Of a DNA stretch of 64,000 bases, positions 44,229 to 54,935 are shown in pieces. This DNA is from Dendrolimus kikuchii (Eukaryota; Arthropoda; Insecta; Lepidoptera; Lasiocampidae). The notes below the pieces were generated by a model. The model was not told the DNA's origin. It ran no database searches and worked only from the letters and a program-made list of their open reading frames with translations. Within the stretch, counting starts at the first letter, position 1. Every line of letters starts with the position of its first letter. A program made the position numbers and the translations under genes. Location of the stretch: positions 27,406,935-27,470,934 of the forward strand of contig CM034389.1 of NCBI GenBank assembly GCA_019925095.2, read 5' to 3'.

Positions 44229-44627
44229 TACATACATAACTTCACACCAGTTCCCTTGCGGGGTAGGCACGAACAACAGAGCGCCATTTAGGCCCATTCT
44301 TACACACCTCACTTGCTTCTTTGACATTCATAACTCTTGTCATGCACACTCGTCTGTTCTTAAGGCTCCTGACATCACCCTCCGCTAGTACACGATCAAT
44401 TTGATCATGGAAGGTGTGTCGCGGCCTTCCACGACTTCTGCATCCATCCACTTTTGCATTGTATATCTGTTTAGTCATTCTTTCATCATGCATTCTTTCC
44501 ACATGCCCGAACCACCGGAGCATTCCTTTCCTTACCTTCACCCCGATACTCTCTTTCAGACCAACTCTCTTTCTTACTTCGGTATTACGAACGCGGTCCG
44601 CGAGCGTCACTCCGCAGACGCTAGACG
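44229..44627 (-). mobile_element. RTE-1 LINE inside the hAT-like element
   Basis: 122 terminal residues open, starting at TLADRVRNTEV. 10-bp duplication TTAATAAACA (44219-44228 and 44628-44637). Confidence 0.92.
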
Positions 44628-44775
44628 TTAATAAACAATAACAGTATTATCTTTAAACAATTTTTATTTTTTTTATTTTTACACAAAAACACCGCCCTGA
44701 GACCCGTACAATAGTAATTATTAAGAAACAGTGCGAAGTAAACAAACAGGTTGCGACTTGCAAGCGAATCTTATA

Positions 44776-45012
44776 TCTTATACTAATATATAAAGCTGAA
44801 CAGTTTGTTTGTTTGAACGCGCTAATCTCAGGAACTACTGGTCTGATTTGAAAAATTCTTTTAGTGTTGGATAGCCCATTTATCTAGGGAGGCTATAGGG
44901 TATATATCATCACGCTAAGACTAATAGGAGCGGAGCAGCAATGTAAAATGTTTCAAAATCGGGGGAGCTTTGAAAACAAATTCCACGCGGACGGCGTCGC
45001 GGGCACAGCTAG
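44776..45012 (+). mobile_element. Helitron (CACAGCTAG type), complete, nested
   Basis: A|TC at 44775-44777 and CTAG|T at 45009-45013. 237 bp, inside the hAT-like element. Confidence 0.85.
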
Positions 45013-45233
45013 TCAGCTATAAACGAAGCGTCACGGAAATACCCGAAACCGTGGTCGGCTTAGGAGACTAGTCGGCCTCTTTACAACCGACTAATCGGCT
45101 AGTCGGTCAAAGACATAATCGGCACATCTCTAGATTATTATATGTTTGTAAGGAATAAACTCCAAAATGATGAACGATTTCAAAAATTCTTTCACCATTC
45201 GAAGACCACATTATCTCTGATTAATATAGGTTA

Positions 45234-45470
45234 CTAGCTGTGCCCGCGACGTCGTCTGCGTGGAAGTTGTTTTCAAAACCCCCCCCATTTTGAAACATTC
45301 TTCATTGGTGCTCCGCTCCTATTAGTCTTAGCATGATGATATATAGCCTATAGCCTTCCTCGATAAATGGGCTATCTAACACTGAAAGAATTTTTCAAAT
45401 CAGACCAGTAGTTCCTGAGATTAGCGCGTCCAAACAAACAAACTCTTCAGCTTTATATATTAGTATAAGA
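45234..45470 (-). mobile_element. Helitron (CACAGCTAG type), complete
   Basis: A|CTAG at 45233-45237 and GA|T at 45469-45471 (minus-strand CTAG|T and A|TC). Opposite orientation to the copy ending 220 bp earlier. Confidence 0.85.
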
Positions 45471-45477
45471 TATAAAA

Positions 45478-45761
45478 AGTCGTAGTAGCGTAATGGCTAG
45501 CGCACGCGTCCCTAACTCAAAGGGCGCGGGTTCGATCCTGACCGGAACGGATGCACCACTTGGCCAGTTTTCTGACCTAATGTGTTCTTACAATTACCAC
45601 GTGCTAATAACGGTGAAGGAAAACATCGTGATGCAACCTGCACATCGAGATAACCGACCTGTCAAACCTGCCAAATCTCCTTGGACAAGCGTGGCGGGTA
45701 TACTGTCCGTTCCCCTATAAGTGGGAGGTCCGAGCCCAGCAGTGGGACATTTATGAGCGGT
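45478..45761 (+). mobile_element. tRNA-derived SINE, copy 2
   Basis: A box TAGCGTAATGG (45486-45496) and B box GGTTCGATCC (45529-45538), better preserved than in copy 1. Body ends AGCAGTGGGACATTTATG; the AT-rich tail was the target of an RTE-1 insertion. Confidence 0.82.
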
Positions 45762-45774
45762 TATTATTATAAAT

Positions 45775-46298
45775 TACGGCCCAGCTCGCCGTACACAACG
45801 CGGTGCTGGTACCTACGCTCACGTATGGAAGCGAGAGTTGGGTATGGAAGAAAGAGCATGAAAGTAGAGTAAACGCGGTCGAGATGCGAGCACTGCGCAA
45901 AATCTGCGGAGTGACGCTCGCGGACCGCGTTCGTAATACCGAAGTAAGAAAGAGAGTTGGTCCGAAAGAGAGTGTCGGGGTGAAGGTAAGGAAAGGAATG
46001 CTCCAGTGGTTCGGGCATGTGGAAAGAATGCATGATGAAAGAATGACTAAACAGATATACAATGCAAAAGTGGATGGATGCAGAAGTCGTGGAAGGCCAC
46101 GACACACCTTCCATGATCAAATTGATCGTGTACTAGCACAAGGTGATGTCAGAAGCCTTAAGAACAGACGATCTTGCATGACAAGAGTTATGAATGTCAA
46201 AGAGGCAAGTGAGGTGTGTAAGAATAAGCCTAAATGGCACTCTGTTGTTCGTGCCTACCCCGCAAGGGAACTGGCGTGAAGTTATGTATGTATGTATG
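45775..46298 (+). mobile_element. RTE-1 LINE with 158-residue open frame
   Basis: The best-preserved uninterrupted C-terminus: VPTLTYGSESWVWKKEHES, KRVGPKESVGVKVRKGML, GRPRHTFHDQID, stop, (TATG)n. 13-bp duplication TATTATTATAAAT (45762-45774 and 46299-46311) lies in the tail of the preceding SINE. Confidence 0.93.
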
Positions 46299-46311
46299 TA
46301 TTATTATAAAT

Positions 46312-46653
46312 ATATAAATTAGGGATCCCTACTAAAACTTAAATAACGTAAACCATCAATATAAACAAAACACTTATCGCTGGAATCGGGCTTTATGATT
46401 TTGATGAAGTTTTATGTGTGTTTGAGTGGGTCGGATAAAAATTAGCGCAGATTTTAAGTCTAAGAATTTACTGTCGATCAGCGAAAACCGGATCGAAATC
46501 GGCCAAGTAGTTTTTACGTGGATCCCGAACAAACAGATAAGAAATCTAAAAAAATTGCATCCTGTTTTCTGTCGTTTGTATAGTCTATTCTAGTTGTTTT
46601 TTTTCAATAACTTTAAAGTACAGACATGGCATTTTTAGAATTTTATAAGATTT
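46312..46653. other. Helitron-like interior, no termini
   Basis: Phrases 'gtgtgtttgagtgggtcgg' and 'atcggccaagtagttttta' resemble Helitron interiors, but neither end is visible. Confidence 0.4.
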
Positions 46654-47418
46654 CTAGCTGTCCCGGCAGACGTTGTTCTGCCCTGAAGAAATAGAATTTC
46701 AACCCCGATTGCAGCGCCACCTACCGGGTCCAATTGTGAATCTAAACCATCCTCGAATCCACTTGAACACACACAAAAAAATTCATTCAAAACGGTCCAG
46801 CCGTTTAGGATGAGTTCACTGTCAACACACGTACAGAAGTATTATACAGGGGTTTGGCGCACGGACCGACAAAATTTTTTGGGGGATTAGGTGGATCATG
46901 AGCTATCTTTAACCCATAGATCCCTATGTCCTAAGTGTCACTGTAATCGAGATACGATTGTTTTTGTTTATTTTTGAAAATTACGACATATTTTCTAGTT
47001 TGTTGTTGTAATTGAACCAAATAACTTTTATTGCAGTTTTTAATGTATGATTATTCTAAATTAAATATTAATTCTTAGCATCAGATAACAAAAAATACTT
47101 GACGAGCTTTCAAACTCTTAAAAATGAATTAATCTATAAAAAACCTCAAATTCAAAATTAATTATAAAAAAAAACTGAATGGTATTAAGAATTTGTGCTT
47201 AATATCCTTTCCAACGATATACCACATGGCCTTGAAATTATTCATGTAATCACAAAACAAGGTATTACTCAACCAGTGTCAGAATAAAGAAAACACCTTG
47301 TTTGTATTTTAAGACGTTTTATAGGGATCTATGGGTTAAAGATAGCTCTTGATCCACCCAATCCCCCAAAAAATTTTGTCGGTCCATGCGCCAAACACCC
47401 GGTATATATAAAGATAGA
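46654..47418 (-). mobile_element. Helitron (GGCAG hairpin type) hosting a MITE
   Basis: CTAG at 46654-46657, hairpin GGCAG-aacaacgt-CTGCC (minus strand), and the 5' end TCTATCTTTATATATA at 47403-47418. The MITE at 46847-47402 splits its 5' region. Confidence 0.78.
46847..47402. mobile_element. MITE with ~75-bp terminal inverted repeats
   Basis: GTTTGGCGCACGGACCGACA (46852-46871) through TTTAACCCATAGATCCCTAT (46909-46928) is inverted at 47324-47396 with few mismatches. Flanked by TATA on both sides, fitting a TA duplication (Tc1/mariner-type MITE). No ORF. Confidence 0.85.
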
Positions 47419-47449
47419 TGTTTGTGGTTGATATAGGCTATACACCGCT

Positions 47450-47780
47450 TCAGGGGCCCTCATGCATCAAGGGAGCAGAGGAGTCTTCACCCCTGTCGTC
47501 GAAGTGAGTTAGCTCTTCCAGGGGCTTTCTCAGACACTTATTGCGCTAGGATCGGCGTGGGCGTAACTACGTTCTAAGTCTCATGCCTTTCCTGCCATAA
47601 GCGTGGGGCATCGGAGGAGGGTGGTTTTAGTGGGTATTAGCCATTTGGGCTCGAGTCTCCACACTAGCTGGTTGATTACTGTTTGGATTGCCTCTTCTGG
47701 GAATGCCTCCATGATCGACTATGGTCTAATCCCTTGCAAAGGACCCGGTATTGTGTGTTCCACTTGCTTGCAGGCGTTAC
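47450..47780 (+). repeat. R1-like LINE 3' UTR fragment
   Basis: CTTATTGCGCTAGGATCG, GGTGGTTTTAGTGGGTATTA (47620-47639) and CAAAGGACCCGGTATTGTG follow the same order as in 15230-15600. A-tail absent. Confidence 0.7.
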
Positions 47781-47794
47781 AATCGTAAACTCAA

Positions 47795-47985
47795 GTGGAA
47801 CGGCTATTCGACCCACCTCTTGACATGGGTCGTTGTGAGCGTTGTGTGATCGAAAATGATGACGTCATTAGTGACGTTTCCGCCACGACCACAACGACCG
47901 CGGTCGTCTTGTGGAACGGCTATCTGAGCATTTTGGGCGTTGCGAGCTACCAATGGAGCACGCCGATAAACGACGACAACGTAAG
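47795..47985 (+). repeat. Family I fragment with TGACGTCA palindrome
   Basis: CCACCTCTTGACATGGGTCG to GCGTTGCGAGCTACC. Contains the CRE-like palindrome TGACGTCA at 47860-47867 and a second GTGACG nearby. Confidence 0.6.
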
Positions 47986-48348
47986 CATTTGTTTTAGAAC
48001 ATTCTAGATATAAAAAATTTCTTACTTTTCTTGATGGCAAGGATTGAAGGGATTTAGGTATTCCTTGGGTCAACTTTGCAGATATTGATTCCAGATGCAA
48101 GTCTTAATGAATTAACCGATGATCAAAAACATTTCTTATGGAACCTTGAAACTACAAAGCACCAATACAAAACAATAGCAATGTTAATAAGTTTGCAAAC
48201 TCCCAGGCAGGGAAGAAGCTGATCGCCAGCCGTGTTGCGAGAACAATTGGCTAATTTGTGCCGAATCGGACGGCACAAGGTGAGTCGACCCGTGGGAGAA
48301 TGGCAGGCTTGCGGCCCAAGACATGAGAAAGTATCTAGATTTAAAGTG
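47986..48348. other. Unassigned
   Basis: 48190-48330 is GC-richer ('gaatcggacggcacaaggtg'), perhaps a decayed element. No identifiable frame. Confidence 0.4.
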
Positions 48349-48622
48349 GCAATTTCCTGCGGCCTGCCGTAAGAGGCGACTTAACAACCTACAGCCAGGT
48401 GGTAGGGCATTTGCCCGACTGGATGGCTACCACCCCTGGTCTAAAGTATATCGCCATAACAACCTTGAGTTGTGTTCCGGCATTAGTGACCAGGTTCCAG
48501 TCTCCCTTAAGAGAGCAGCAGCGCATTTGTAGCAATTTTGGTGTTGCAAATGTCCATAGGTGATGGTAACCGCTTTCCATCAAGTGGGCCGTCTGCCTGT
48601 CTGCTGATCTCCTGCAATAAAA
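48349..48622 (+). repeat. Family B retroposon
   Basis: Starts at CAATTTCCTGCGGCC (slightly 5'-truncated) and ends CTGCAATAAAAAAAA. Hairpin left arm weakened (GTAGCAATTTT). Confidence 0.85.
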
Positions 48623-48664
48623 AAAAAACCCACAGCCAGGATGAATTGTGTAAATTGATGTAAA

Positions 48665-48890
48665 GTGACCTATGGACATTGTTTACACCAAAGGTGCTAG
48701 CAATGCTACTAGGCACTGATATGTGAACAGAACTCAGGTTTGTTATGGCGGCATATTCTAAACCAGGGGTAATTGCCGTCTAAACTTACCACCTGACTTT
48801 GAGAAGATCTTGTCATCTCTTACACCAGGCTGCAAGGCTGCAAGGCCGCAGGAATTGGTATTCTTTCTCTGTTCCTACACAGATAAAACT
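48665..48890 (-). repeat. Family B retroposon, old degenerate copy
   Basis: CCTATGGACATTG to CTGTTCCTACACAGATAAA with many indels. Adjacent to and opposite in orientation from the younger copy at 48349. Confidence 0.7.
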
Positions 48891-49404
48891 TCTTTTCCAC
48901 ATCTACTGCGATCTAAATTCGGCGTGTTTGTTGAAGTCGTACAGGCAATAGAGGCTAGAAACCCCATAAGTAAGAGATCGTTGTAATTATTTGCATAATA
49001 CAGGCTGCGTATGGTGTGACGTTTTACCTATGCGAGCGACGAATGCTTATTATGTAAATATACTATTGTGATCTCCTCGAACGCGTCACGCGGCGTCTGT
49101 CCGCCGTATCCGCAGTCATTCTTGAACATTCCCGTGTGAAAAGGTCGTCTTTTTGACATCAATTCATCTATCTAACAAACCTATCCAATCAAACAGAATC
49201 CACGAGAAAAAGTAACGCGTTTAATCGTTTCTAGGGTGTCTGTAGGTATAAAGGCAGATAAAAAAAGAAAACGGAATCCAACATCGATTCATGCAAGAAT
49301 CGCTTTCAGCATCTGTGACAGGCAACGACCTTATGCGTTCTATGTCATTAAATATACTTATTCACTTTTCAAATCAATGACGGCTCTCAATAGTACATGT
49401 AGAT
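48891..49404. other. No recognised feature
   Basis: Mixed composition; short frames only. Confidence 0.45.
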
Positions 49405-49585
49405 TAAGAGGTGGGCACTGAAAATAATTGCTATGCCGGAATATCTTCCGACACAACAATATACTGCGTGCCAAACTCATTTGTCGAATTGCGGCATGTA
49501 ACTCTAAAAACAGTATTGTATTTTTCTACTTTATATTATGTCTGTGTCGCAATTGACAAATAAATATTCTTTCTTTCTTTCGCAT
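49405..49585 (+). repeat. Family N LINE-tail-like repeat with (TTTC)n end
   Basis: GAGGTGGGCACTGAAAATAA to ATTGACAAATAAATATTC and TTTCTTTCTTTC. The most complete member, with an AATAAA before the repeat tail. Confidence 0.6.
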
Positions 49586-50090
49586 TACAAATACTACTTC
49601 AACACATTCGGGAAACTATAATAAATAATTATAATTTCTCATAAAAAATAAAAACGCCTACGCTCTTAATTTAGGCGGTTATACTAAAAGGCTTCGCGCT
49701 TGCACCTTGCGAAAGACATGCAATATAATCCGGAACAATACTGCGCTATAAACGTATAAAACATTCCACGGAATTTGATTTGCATAGAATAATAACAGAA
49801 TTAAATACGCACTTTTCAATAATAATTGCGATTAGTTTAAAATATTCTGAGGACCACCTGACTTTTAGACTAATAATTATTACTTTTTCCCTATGTTTTA
49901 TTTACGTAATATATGTATGTATATAGGTATTTAACATCTTATAACAATATCTCTAACGTAAATTTTGTCGTGGTAGAGCCAAGCTGGAATCATTATCTTG
50001 ATTACAACCTTTAGGGCAGGTTTGATTGGTATGATACCACCACAGAGTACATGGATACCTCACAGAATATCGGCGTGAAACGATACGGTG
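49586..50090. other. No recognised feature
   Basis: AT-rich. 49965-50090 ('cgtggtagagccaagctgg', 'gcgtgaaacgatacggtg') may be old LINE sequence preceding the minisatellite. Confidence 0.4.
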
Positions 50091-50805
50091 AGTGAGGGAT
50101 CCCATCCCTTCTATCCCATCTCCCCTATTCCGTCTCCCATATCGCATTTCCTCTATCCCATTTCCCCTATTCCAACTCCTGTATACCATCTCCTCTATCC
50201 CATCTCCCGTATCACATCTCCTGTACTTATATACTATCTTCCCTATGACATCTTCCCTATTCCATCTCCCCTATCCCATCTCCCCTATCCCATCTCCCCT
50301 ATCCCATCTCCCCTATCCCATCTACCCTATTCCATCTCCCCTATCCCATCTCCCCTATCCCATCTCCCCTATCCCATCTCCCCTATCCCATCTCCCCTAT
50401 CCCATCTCCCCTATCCCATTTGCCCTACCCCATCTCCCCTATCCCATCTCCTCTATCCCATCTCCCTTATCCCATCTCCCCTATCCCATCTCCCTTATCC
50501 CATCTCCCCTACCCCATATCCCCTATCCCATCTCCCCTATCCCATCTCCCCTATCCCATCTCCCCTATCCCGTCTCCTCTACCCCATATCCCGTATCCCA
50601 CCTCCCCTATTCCATCTCCTGTATACCATCTCCTCTATCCCATCTCCCGTATCACATCTCCTGTACTTATATACCATCTCCCCTATCCCATCCCCCCTAT
50701 CCCATCTCCCTTATCCCATCTCCCCTACCCTATATCCCCTATCCCATCTCCCCTATCCCATGTTTATTTCATCTTTCCTGTTCCATCCTCTCTATCCCAT
50801 TCTTA
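50091..50805 (+). repeat. 14-bp minisatellite CATCTCCCCTATCC
   Basis: About 50 units. Because 14 is not a multiple of 3, all three frames cycle through the same Pro/Ser/Ile/Tyr peptide and stay open up to 268 codons; these are not genes. A variant stretch CTGTATACCATCTCCTCTAT occurs twice, ~443 bp apart (50176 and 50619). Confidence 0.93.
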
Positions 50806-50807
50806 AG

Positions 50808-50905
50808 GCTGGCAACGCGTTGACTACGGTCCAAGTGTTGCATACGTCTATAGGCAAAGGTAATCACTTTCCTTTAGACTTGCCTCTTTGCTAACTCAGC
50901 AATAA
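50808..50905 (+). repeat. Family B 3' fragment, degenerate
   Basis: GTCTATAGGCAAAGGTAATC to AACTCAGCAATAAAAAG; preserves the AATAAA and A-tail end. Confidence 0.6.
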
Positions 50906-50939
50906 AAAGACTAAGTTACACTGAGAACATTTTTGAGAT

Positions 50940-51497
50940 CATAGATACATTATGTTGAGATGGATGTGTGGTGTTACAAGAGTGAATAAGATATATATAT
51001 ATATATAGATTGCCAGGTGGTAGAGCATTTACCCGACTGGATGGCAACCACCCCTGGTCTAAAGTATGTCGCCATAACAACCTTGAGTTGTGTTCCGGCA
51101 TTAGTGATCAGGTTCCAGTTTCCCTTAAGAGAGCAGCAGCGCATTTGTAGCAACTTTGCTGTTGCAAATGTCCATAGGCGACGGTAACCGCTTTCCATCA
51201 AGTGGGCCGTCTGCCTGTCTGATGATCTCCTGCAGTAAAAAAAAAAGATACGAAATGAGTACATAAGTACATCTTTGAAAGTTGCAACCGTGACTGAAAA
51301 ATTGAGAGGAAGAAGTTTGAGGTGGTATAGGCATCTAATGAGGAGGCTGAGTACAAACTTAAAGGTAGACCATAAAAAGATATGGATGATTGTGTGAAGG
51401 ATGAGATGATGATTTGTGGTGTGACAGAAAATGTATGTCAGAATAGAAGAGAGTGGAGAGAGAAGACATATTGTGCCGACTCCAAAGAATTAGGACA
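50940..51497 (+). pseudogene. RTE-2 remnant split by a family B insertion
   Basis: ATGTTGAGATGGATGTGTGG (50953) matches the RTE-2 copy at 34753. It resumes at TACGAAATGAGTACATAAG (51250) and ends near CCGACTCCAAAGAATTAG. About 50 bp are missing after GAGGAGG. Confidence 0.75.
51013..51248 (+). repeat. Family B retroposon inside RTE-2
   Basis: 5'-truncated at CCAGGTGG. Short duplication AAGATA on both sides (50988-50993 and about 51245-51251). A (TA)n run of about 16 bp separates the left duplication from the element. Confidence 0.82.
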
Positions 51498-51901
51498 AGA
51501 TGCAAGCAAACAGAAATGTATATAGATTAAAAATTAAATCTACTTTCTACACTATGTACGCAGTTAAAGGACAATCGCTTCAAACCACTACAAAAAGCAA
51601 AAAAATGACAAGCTTACATAACATGTCTATTTACTCAACGCAACGCATTATTTACCATACTCGGGTGACAAAGTACAAGAAAATATAGCATGAGAATTTC
51701 CCACTTGTGATGTTTTCGTAATTACCTCATTGTTGGGAATACGTACAATCAACCTCGCTTACATCATTTACTTAGAAAGCTCAGATTATTGTACTAATTA
51801 TAGAAAAAAAAGCTACAATTACAATATAAGTTCGAGATCTTTCTCTAGAGCGACTAAAATGACTATACGAAGCCATCGTAATGGCGGAGAGATGTGTAAA
51901 A
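51498..51901. other. No recognised feature
   Basis: AT-rich; short frames without identity. Confidence 0.45.
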
Positions 51902-52409
51902 ATATTCTTTTCAACACACTTGCTCATAAAGTGGCTCTATGGTCACCGCAATTAGGCACAGAATGACACCCATAACCAAACTGTGAGTAAAAAACATTAT
52001 AACTCACTAGTGAGTTATAGATTTTTTTTTTATTTTATTGGTTGAGTTGCTTTGTTCTTAAAAAAGTTTTTATTCAAAAAAAAAAGATCGTGTTCTATAG
52101 AACAAATAAATTAATGTTCCTATTGCTTGCTCATTTCATGCAACTTCTTATTTAAATAGATAATTTTAACTCGTACGTGTTTAATAAATAAAACTTTCAC
52201 TCATATATAACTTTTTTTTATCTACTAAATAAAATTAGTTTTTGTTGTTATTTTATTCACAAGTGTGTTGAAAAACGTCGTATGATACACGTGTGTATTG
52301 ATGATTACCGTCCTCGGCTCTCTTAAGACCCTCGCCTACGGCTCGAGTCTCAATGGCGCCTCGGCGGTAATCACCAATGTTACACACTAGTACCATAATG
52401 TACTATTAT
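51902..52409 (+). mobile_element. Family E ~505-bp repeat, copy 3
   Basis: Nearly identical to the copies at 8309 and 11863, 40 kb away, including the terminal GTACCATAATGTACTATT. Confidence 0.75.
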
Positions 52410-52419
52410 TTTATATTCG

Positions 52420-52650
52420 TCCACGTGGAATAGTTTTAAAAAAAAAGTAAGTAAAAAGAACCCCCGATTTTGAAACATTCGTCATTGGTGCTCCGCTTCT
52501 ATTAGTCTTAGCGTGATGATATATAGCCTATAGCCTTCCTCGATAAATGGGCTATCTAACAATGAAAGAATTTTTCAAATCAGACCAGTAGTTCCTGATA
52601 TTAGCGCGTTCAAGCAAACAAACTCTTCAGCTTTATATATTAGTATGAGA
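52420..52650 (-). mobile_element. Helitron (CACAGCTAG type) lacking its 3' terminus
   Basis: From TTCGTCCACGTGGAATAG to the 5' end at CTTTATATATTAGTATGAGA. The CTAG end was replaced by the neighbouring family E copy. Confidence 0.72.
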
Positions 52651-52719
52651 TTTCAAGTAAAACTCCAATACAGAGAATTCAAATAATAGAATATTTTCAA
52701 GTTCATTTAGTATTTTTTT

Positions 52720-52795
52720 TAAGTTTTCGCGATTAATATATATAATTAAAACTACTTTTTAACCGTTTTAAGCTCAGTATTTTTTTAACAAAAAT
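52720..52795 (+). repeat. Family C terminal fragment
   Basis: AAGTTTTCGCGATTAATATA then AACTACTTTTTAACCGTTTT; one diverged terminal repeat only. Confidence 0.55.
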
Positions 52796-52801
52796 ATAAA
52801 A

Positions 52802-53117
52802 TCTTTTTTTTTATTGCAGGAGATCAGCAGACAGGCAGACAGCCCACTTGATGGAAAGCGGTTACCATCGCCTATGGACATTTGCAACACCAAAGTTGCT
52901 ACAAATGCGCTGCTGCTCTCTTAAGGGAGACTGGAACCTGGTCACTAATGCCGGAACACAAATCAAGGTTGTTATGGCGACATACTTTAGACCAGGGGTG
53001 GTAGCCATCCAGTCGGGCAAATGCCCTACCACCTGGCTGTGGGTTGTTAAGTCGCCTCTTACGACAGGCCGCCCGGCCGCAGGAAATTGTGTTCTTTCTC
53101 CGTTCCTGCACGGATAA
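52802..53117 (-). repeat. Family B retroposon, full length
   Basis: T-run (A-tail) at 52806-52814 to TTATCCGTGCAGGAACGG at 53117. AAAATCT occurs on both sides as a possible duplication. Close to the family consensus. Confidence 0.87.
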
Positions 53118-53224
53118 AAAATCTAATGAAAGTTCATTTACAAAATTTACCATGTCAGAACTCGAACCCGGCACCAAGTCCAATTTCAGTTTACTAGGTA
53201 GGTCAACACTTATGGCCGGCTATT

Positions 53225-53510
53225 ATACCTTATCGACCGTTCATAAGCCCTACTATTGGCGCGTTCCTTTAGTATCTCACAACGCCCAAAATGCTCCGTC
53301 TGCCTTTCCACAAGGCGACCGCGATCGTTGTGGACGTGGCGTAAACGTCACTAATGACATCATCATTTTCGATCTCACAACGCTCACAACGACCCATGTG
53401 AAAAGGTAGGTCGAATAACCGTTCCACTAGGGTTTACGATTGTAACGCCGGCAAACAAATGGAACGGGAAATATCGCTGTTGTTGTGAGCTACTAATTGA
53501 ACGTAGCATA
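53225..53510 (-). repeat. Family I fragment
   Basis: TCTCACAACGCCCAAAATGC to AACGCTCACAACGACCCATG and ATTGTAACGCCGGCAAAC, the fullest uninterrupted copy. A possible tRNA-SINE 2 remnant (CTCGAACCCGGCACC) precedes it at 53160. Confidence 0.6.
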
Positions 53511-53566
53511 TAGGTTACAATTTGACATAAGCTCTATACAACTAATGCCCTGACACTACAGACACC

Positions 53567-53780
53567 GACTAGATGGCTACCAGCCCTGGTCTAAAGAATG
53601 TCGCCATAACAACCTTGAGTTGTGTTCCGGCATTAGTGACCGGGTTCCAGTCTCCCTTAAGAGAGCAGCAGCGCATTTGTAGCACCTTTGGTGTTGCAAA
53701 TGTCCATAGGCGATGGTAACCGCTTTCCATCAAGTGGGCCGACTGCCTGTCTGCTGAACCCTTGCAATAAAAATTTAAAA
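53567..53780 (+). repeat. Family B retroposon, 5'-truncated
   Basis: CCGACTAGATGGCTACC to TTGCAATAAAAATTTAAAAA; hairpin intact with TTT loop. Confidence 0.83.
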
Positions 53781-53915
53781 AAAAAGATTGGGTTTAAAAC
53801 GATTTCGTCCAATTGATCATTCAAATTATTGTTTATCCACGACACGCGAACGGCAAGCTTCAAGTAGGTGTTATAAGATTAAATAAATCATTGAAATTAC
53901 TTAATTATCGCGCGG

Positions 53916-54600
53916 GGATAAGGTGGATCGCTTAGGACACTATGGATTATCCTGCAGCAGAAGCGCCGGTAGAATTTCTCGTCACGCGGCACTGAACGAC
54001 ATTATCCGCCGGGCTCTTGTCACCGCCGGGGTACCTGCCGTTCTGGAACCAAACGGCTTGTGCCGCGACGATGGCAGGAGACCGGATGGGATGACGTTAG
54101 TACCTTGGAAGATGGGCCGCCCCTTAGTGTAGGGTGCTACTTGCGTTGACACTCTGGCGGCGTCCCATCTTTCAAGTACGTCCGCTACCGCCGGTTCTGC
54201 TGCATCCGAACAGGAGGCCCTCAAGCGCCGCAAGTACGCCGCTATCGGCAATAGTTACACATTTGCGGCGCTTGGGGTGGAAACTCTGGGTCCGTGGGGT
54301 CCTAACGCTCTAAAACTTTATCGAGATGTTGCCGAGCGCTTAGTAGACCTCTCACGCGACCAAAAGGCTGGCGTCTATTTTGCTCAAAGGGTAAGTAAGC
54401 ATTGCTATTCAGCGTGGTAACGCCGCCAGCCTTTTGGGAACGTTCCCGCTAAGTGACAGTGGTTTGGGACCAATATTTTATCTATAATTTTGCTCTCCTT
54501 TTTTTATTTAGTTTTAGTATTTAATTTTAGGTTTCTATTTTATAGTTTAGTTTAATGTAATTAAAATTACTTTTATTATAATGTATTATAAATTGACCAT
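53916..54600 (+). pseudogene. RLE-type retroelement C-terminus, copy 3
   Basis: [20 protein letters not shown] then [15 protein letters not shown], stop TAG at 54130-54132 where copy 2 has Trp, and the following Asp (predicted nuclease residue) changed to Gly. Downstream frame FAALGVETLGPWGPNALKLY to AGVYFAQR, then a 4-base duplication (taag at about 54392) shifts the frame before IQRG. Inactive. Confidence 0.78.
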
Positions 54601-54649
54601 AAAAAAAACAACTTAATTATCAGAAGAAAGAAAGATATTTGTTAACTTA

Positions 54650-54935
54650 CTAGCTGACCCGGCAAACTTCGTACCGCCTCAGAATCAATAAATAAAAAAC
54701 GTTGATTTCTGAACGACGGGACGAACGTCAAATGTTTGACAGCTAGGAATAGTTCCTAAGCGAAAGTGAAATAGTTGCTTTTACTATATTCCAAGCATTT
54801 TTTTTTCATATTTACTCACCTTTTAAACCTTCCCTGGACTTCCACAAATAATTCAAAACCAAAATTAGCCAAATCAGTCCAGCCGTTCTCGAGTTTTAGC
54901 GAGACTAACGAACAGCAAATGATTTTTATATTAGA
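54650..54935 (-). mobile_element. Helitron (ACCCGGCAAAC type)
   Basis: A|CTAG at 54649-54653, CTGACCCGGCAAACTTCG next, and the 5' end TCTAATATAAAAATCA at 54920-54935. Interior CAGCCGTTCTCGAGTTTTAG. Confidence 0.7.

Larger units (their letters stand above)
44031..45132. mobile_element. hAT-like TIR element with two later insertions
   Basis: TAGAGATGTGCC at 44031-44042 is inverted as GGCACATCTCTA at 45121-45132. Subterminal CGACTAGTCGG-type motifs recur near both ends. Excluding the RTE-1 copy and Helitron inside, it is about 460 bp, with no transposase. hAT assignment rests on the terminal motif style; an 8-bp duplication is not clear. Confidence 0.65.

Noticed and set aside
50088..50894. 268-codon plus-strand ORF rich in Pro, Ser, Ile, Tyr
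   Set aside because: Entirely a 14-bp minisatellite. All three frames are open with the same peptide.
53982..54251. Minus-strand 89-codon ORF
   Set aside because: Antisense of the RLE-type pseudogene; the plus strand carries the conserved motifs.
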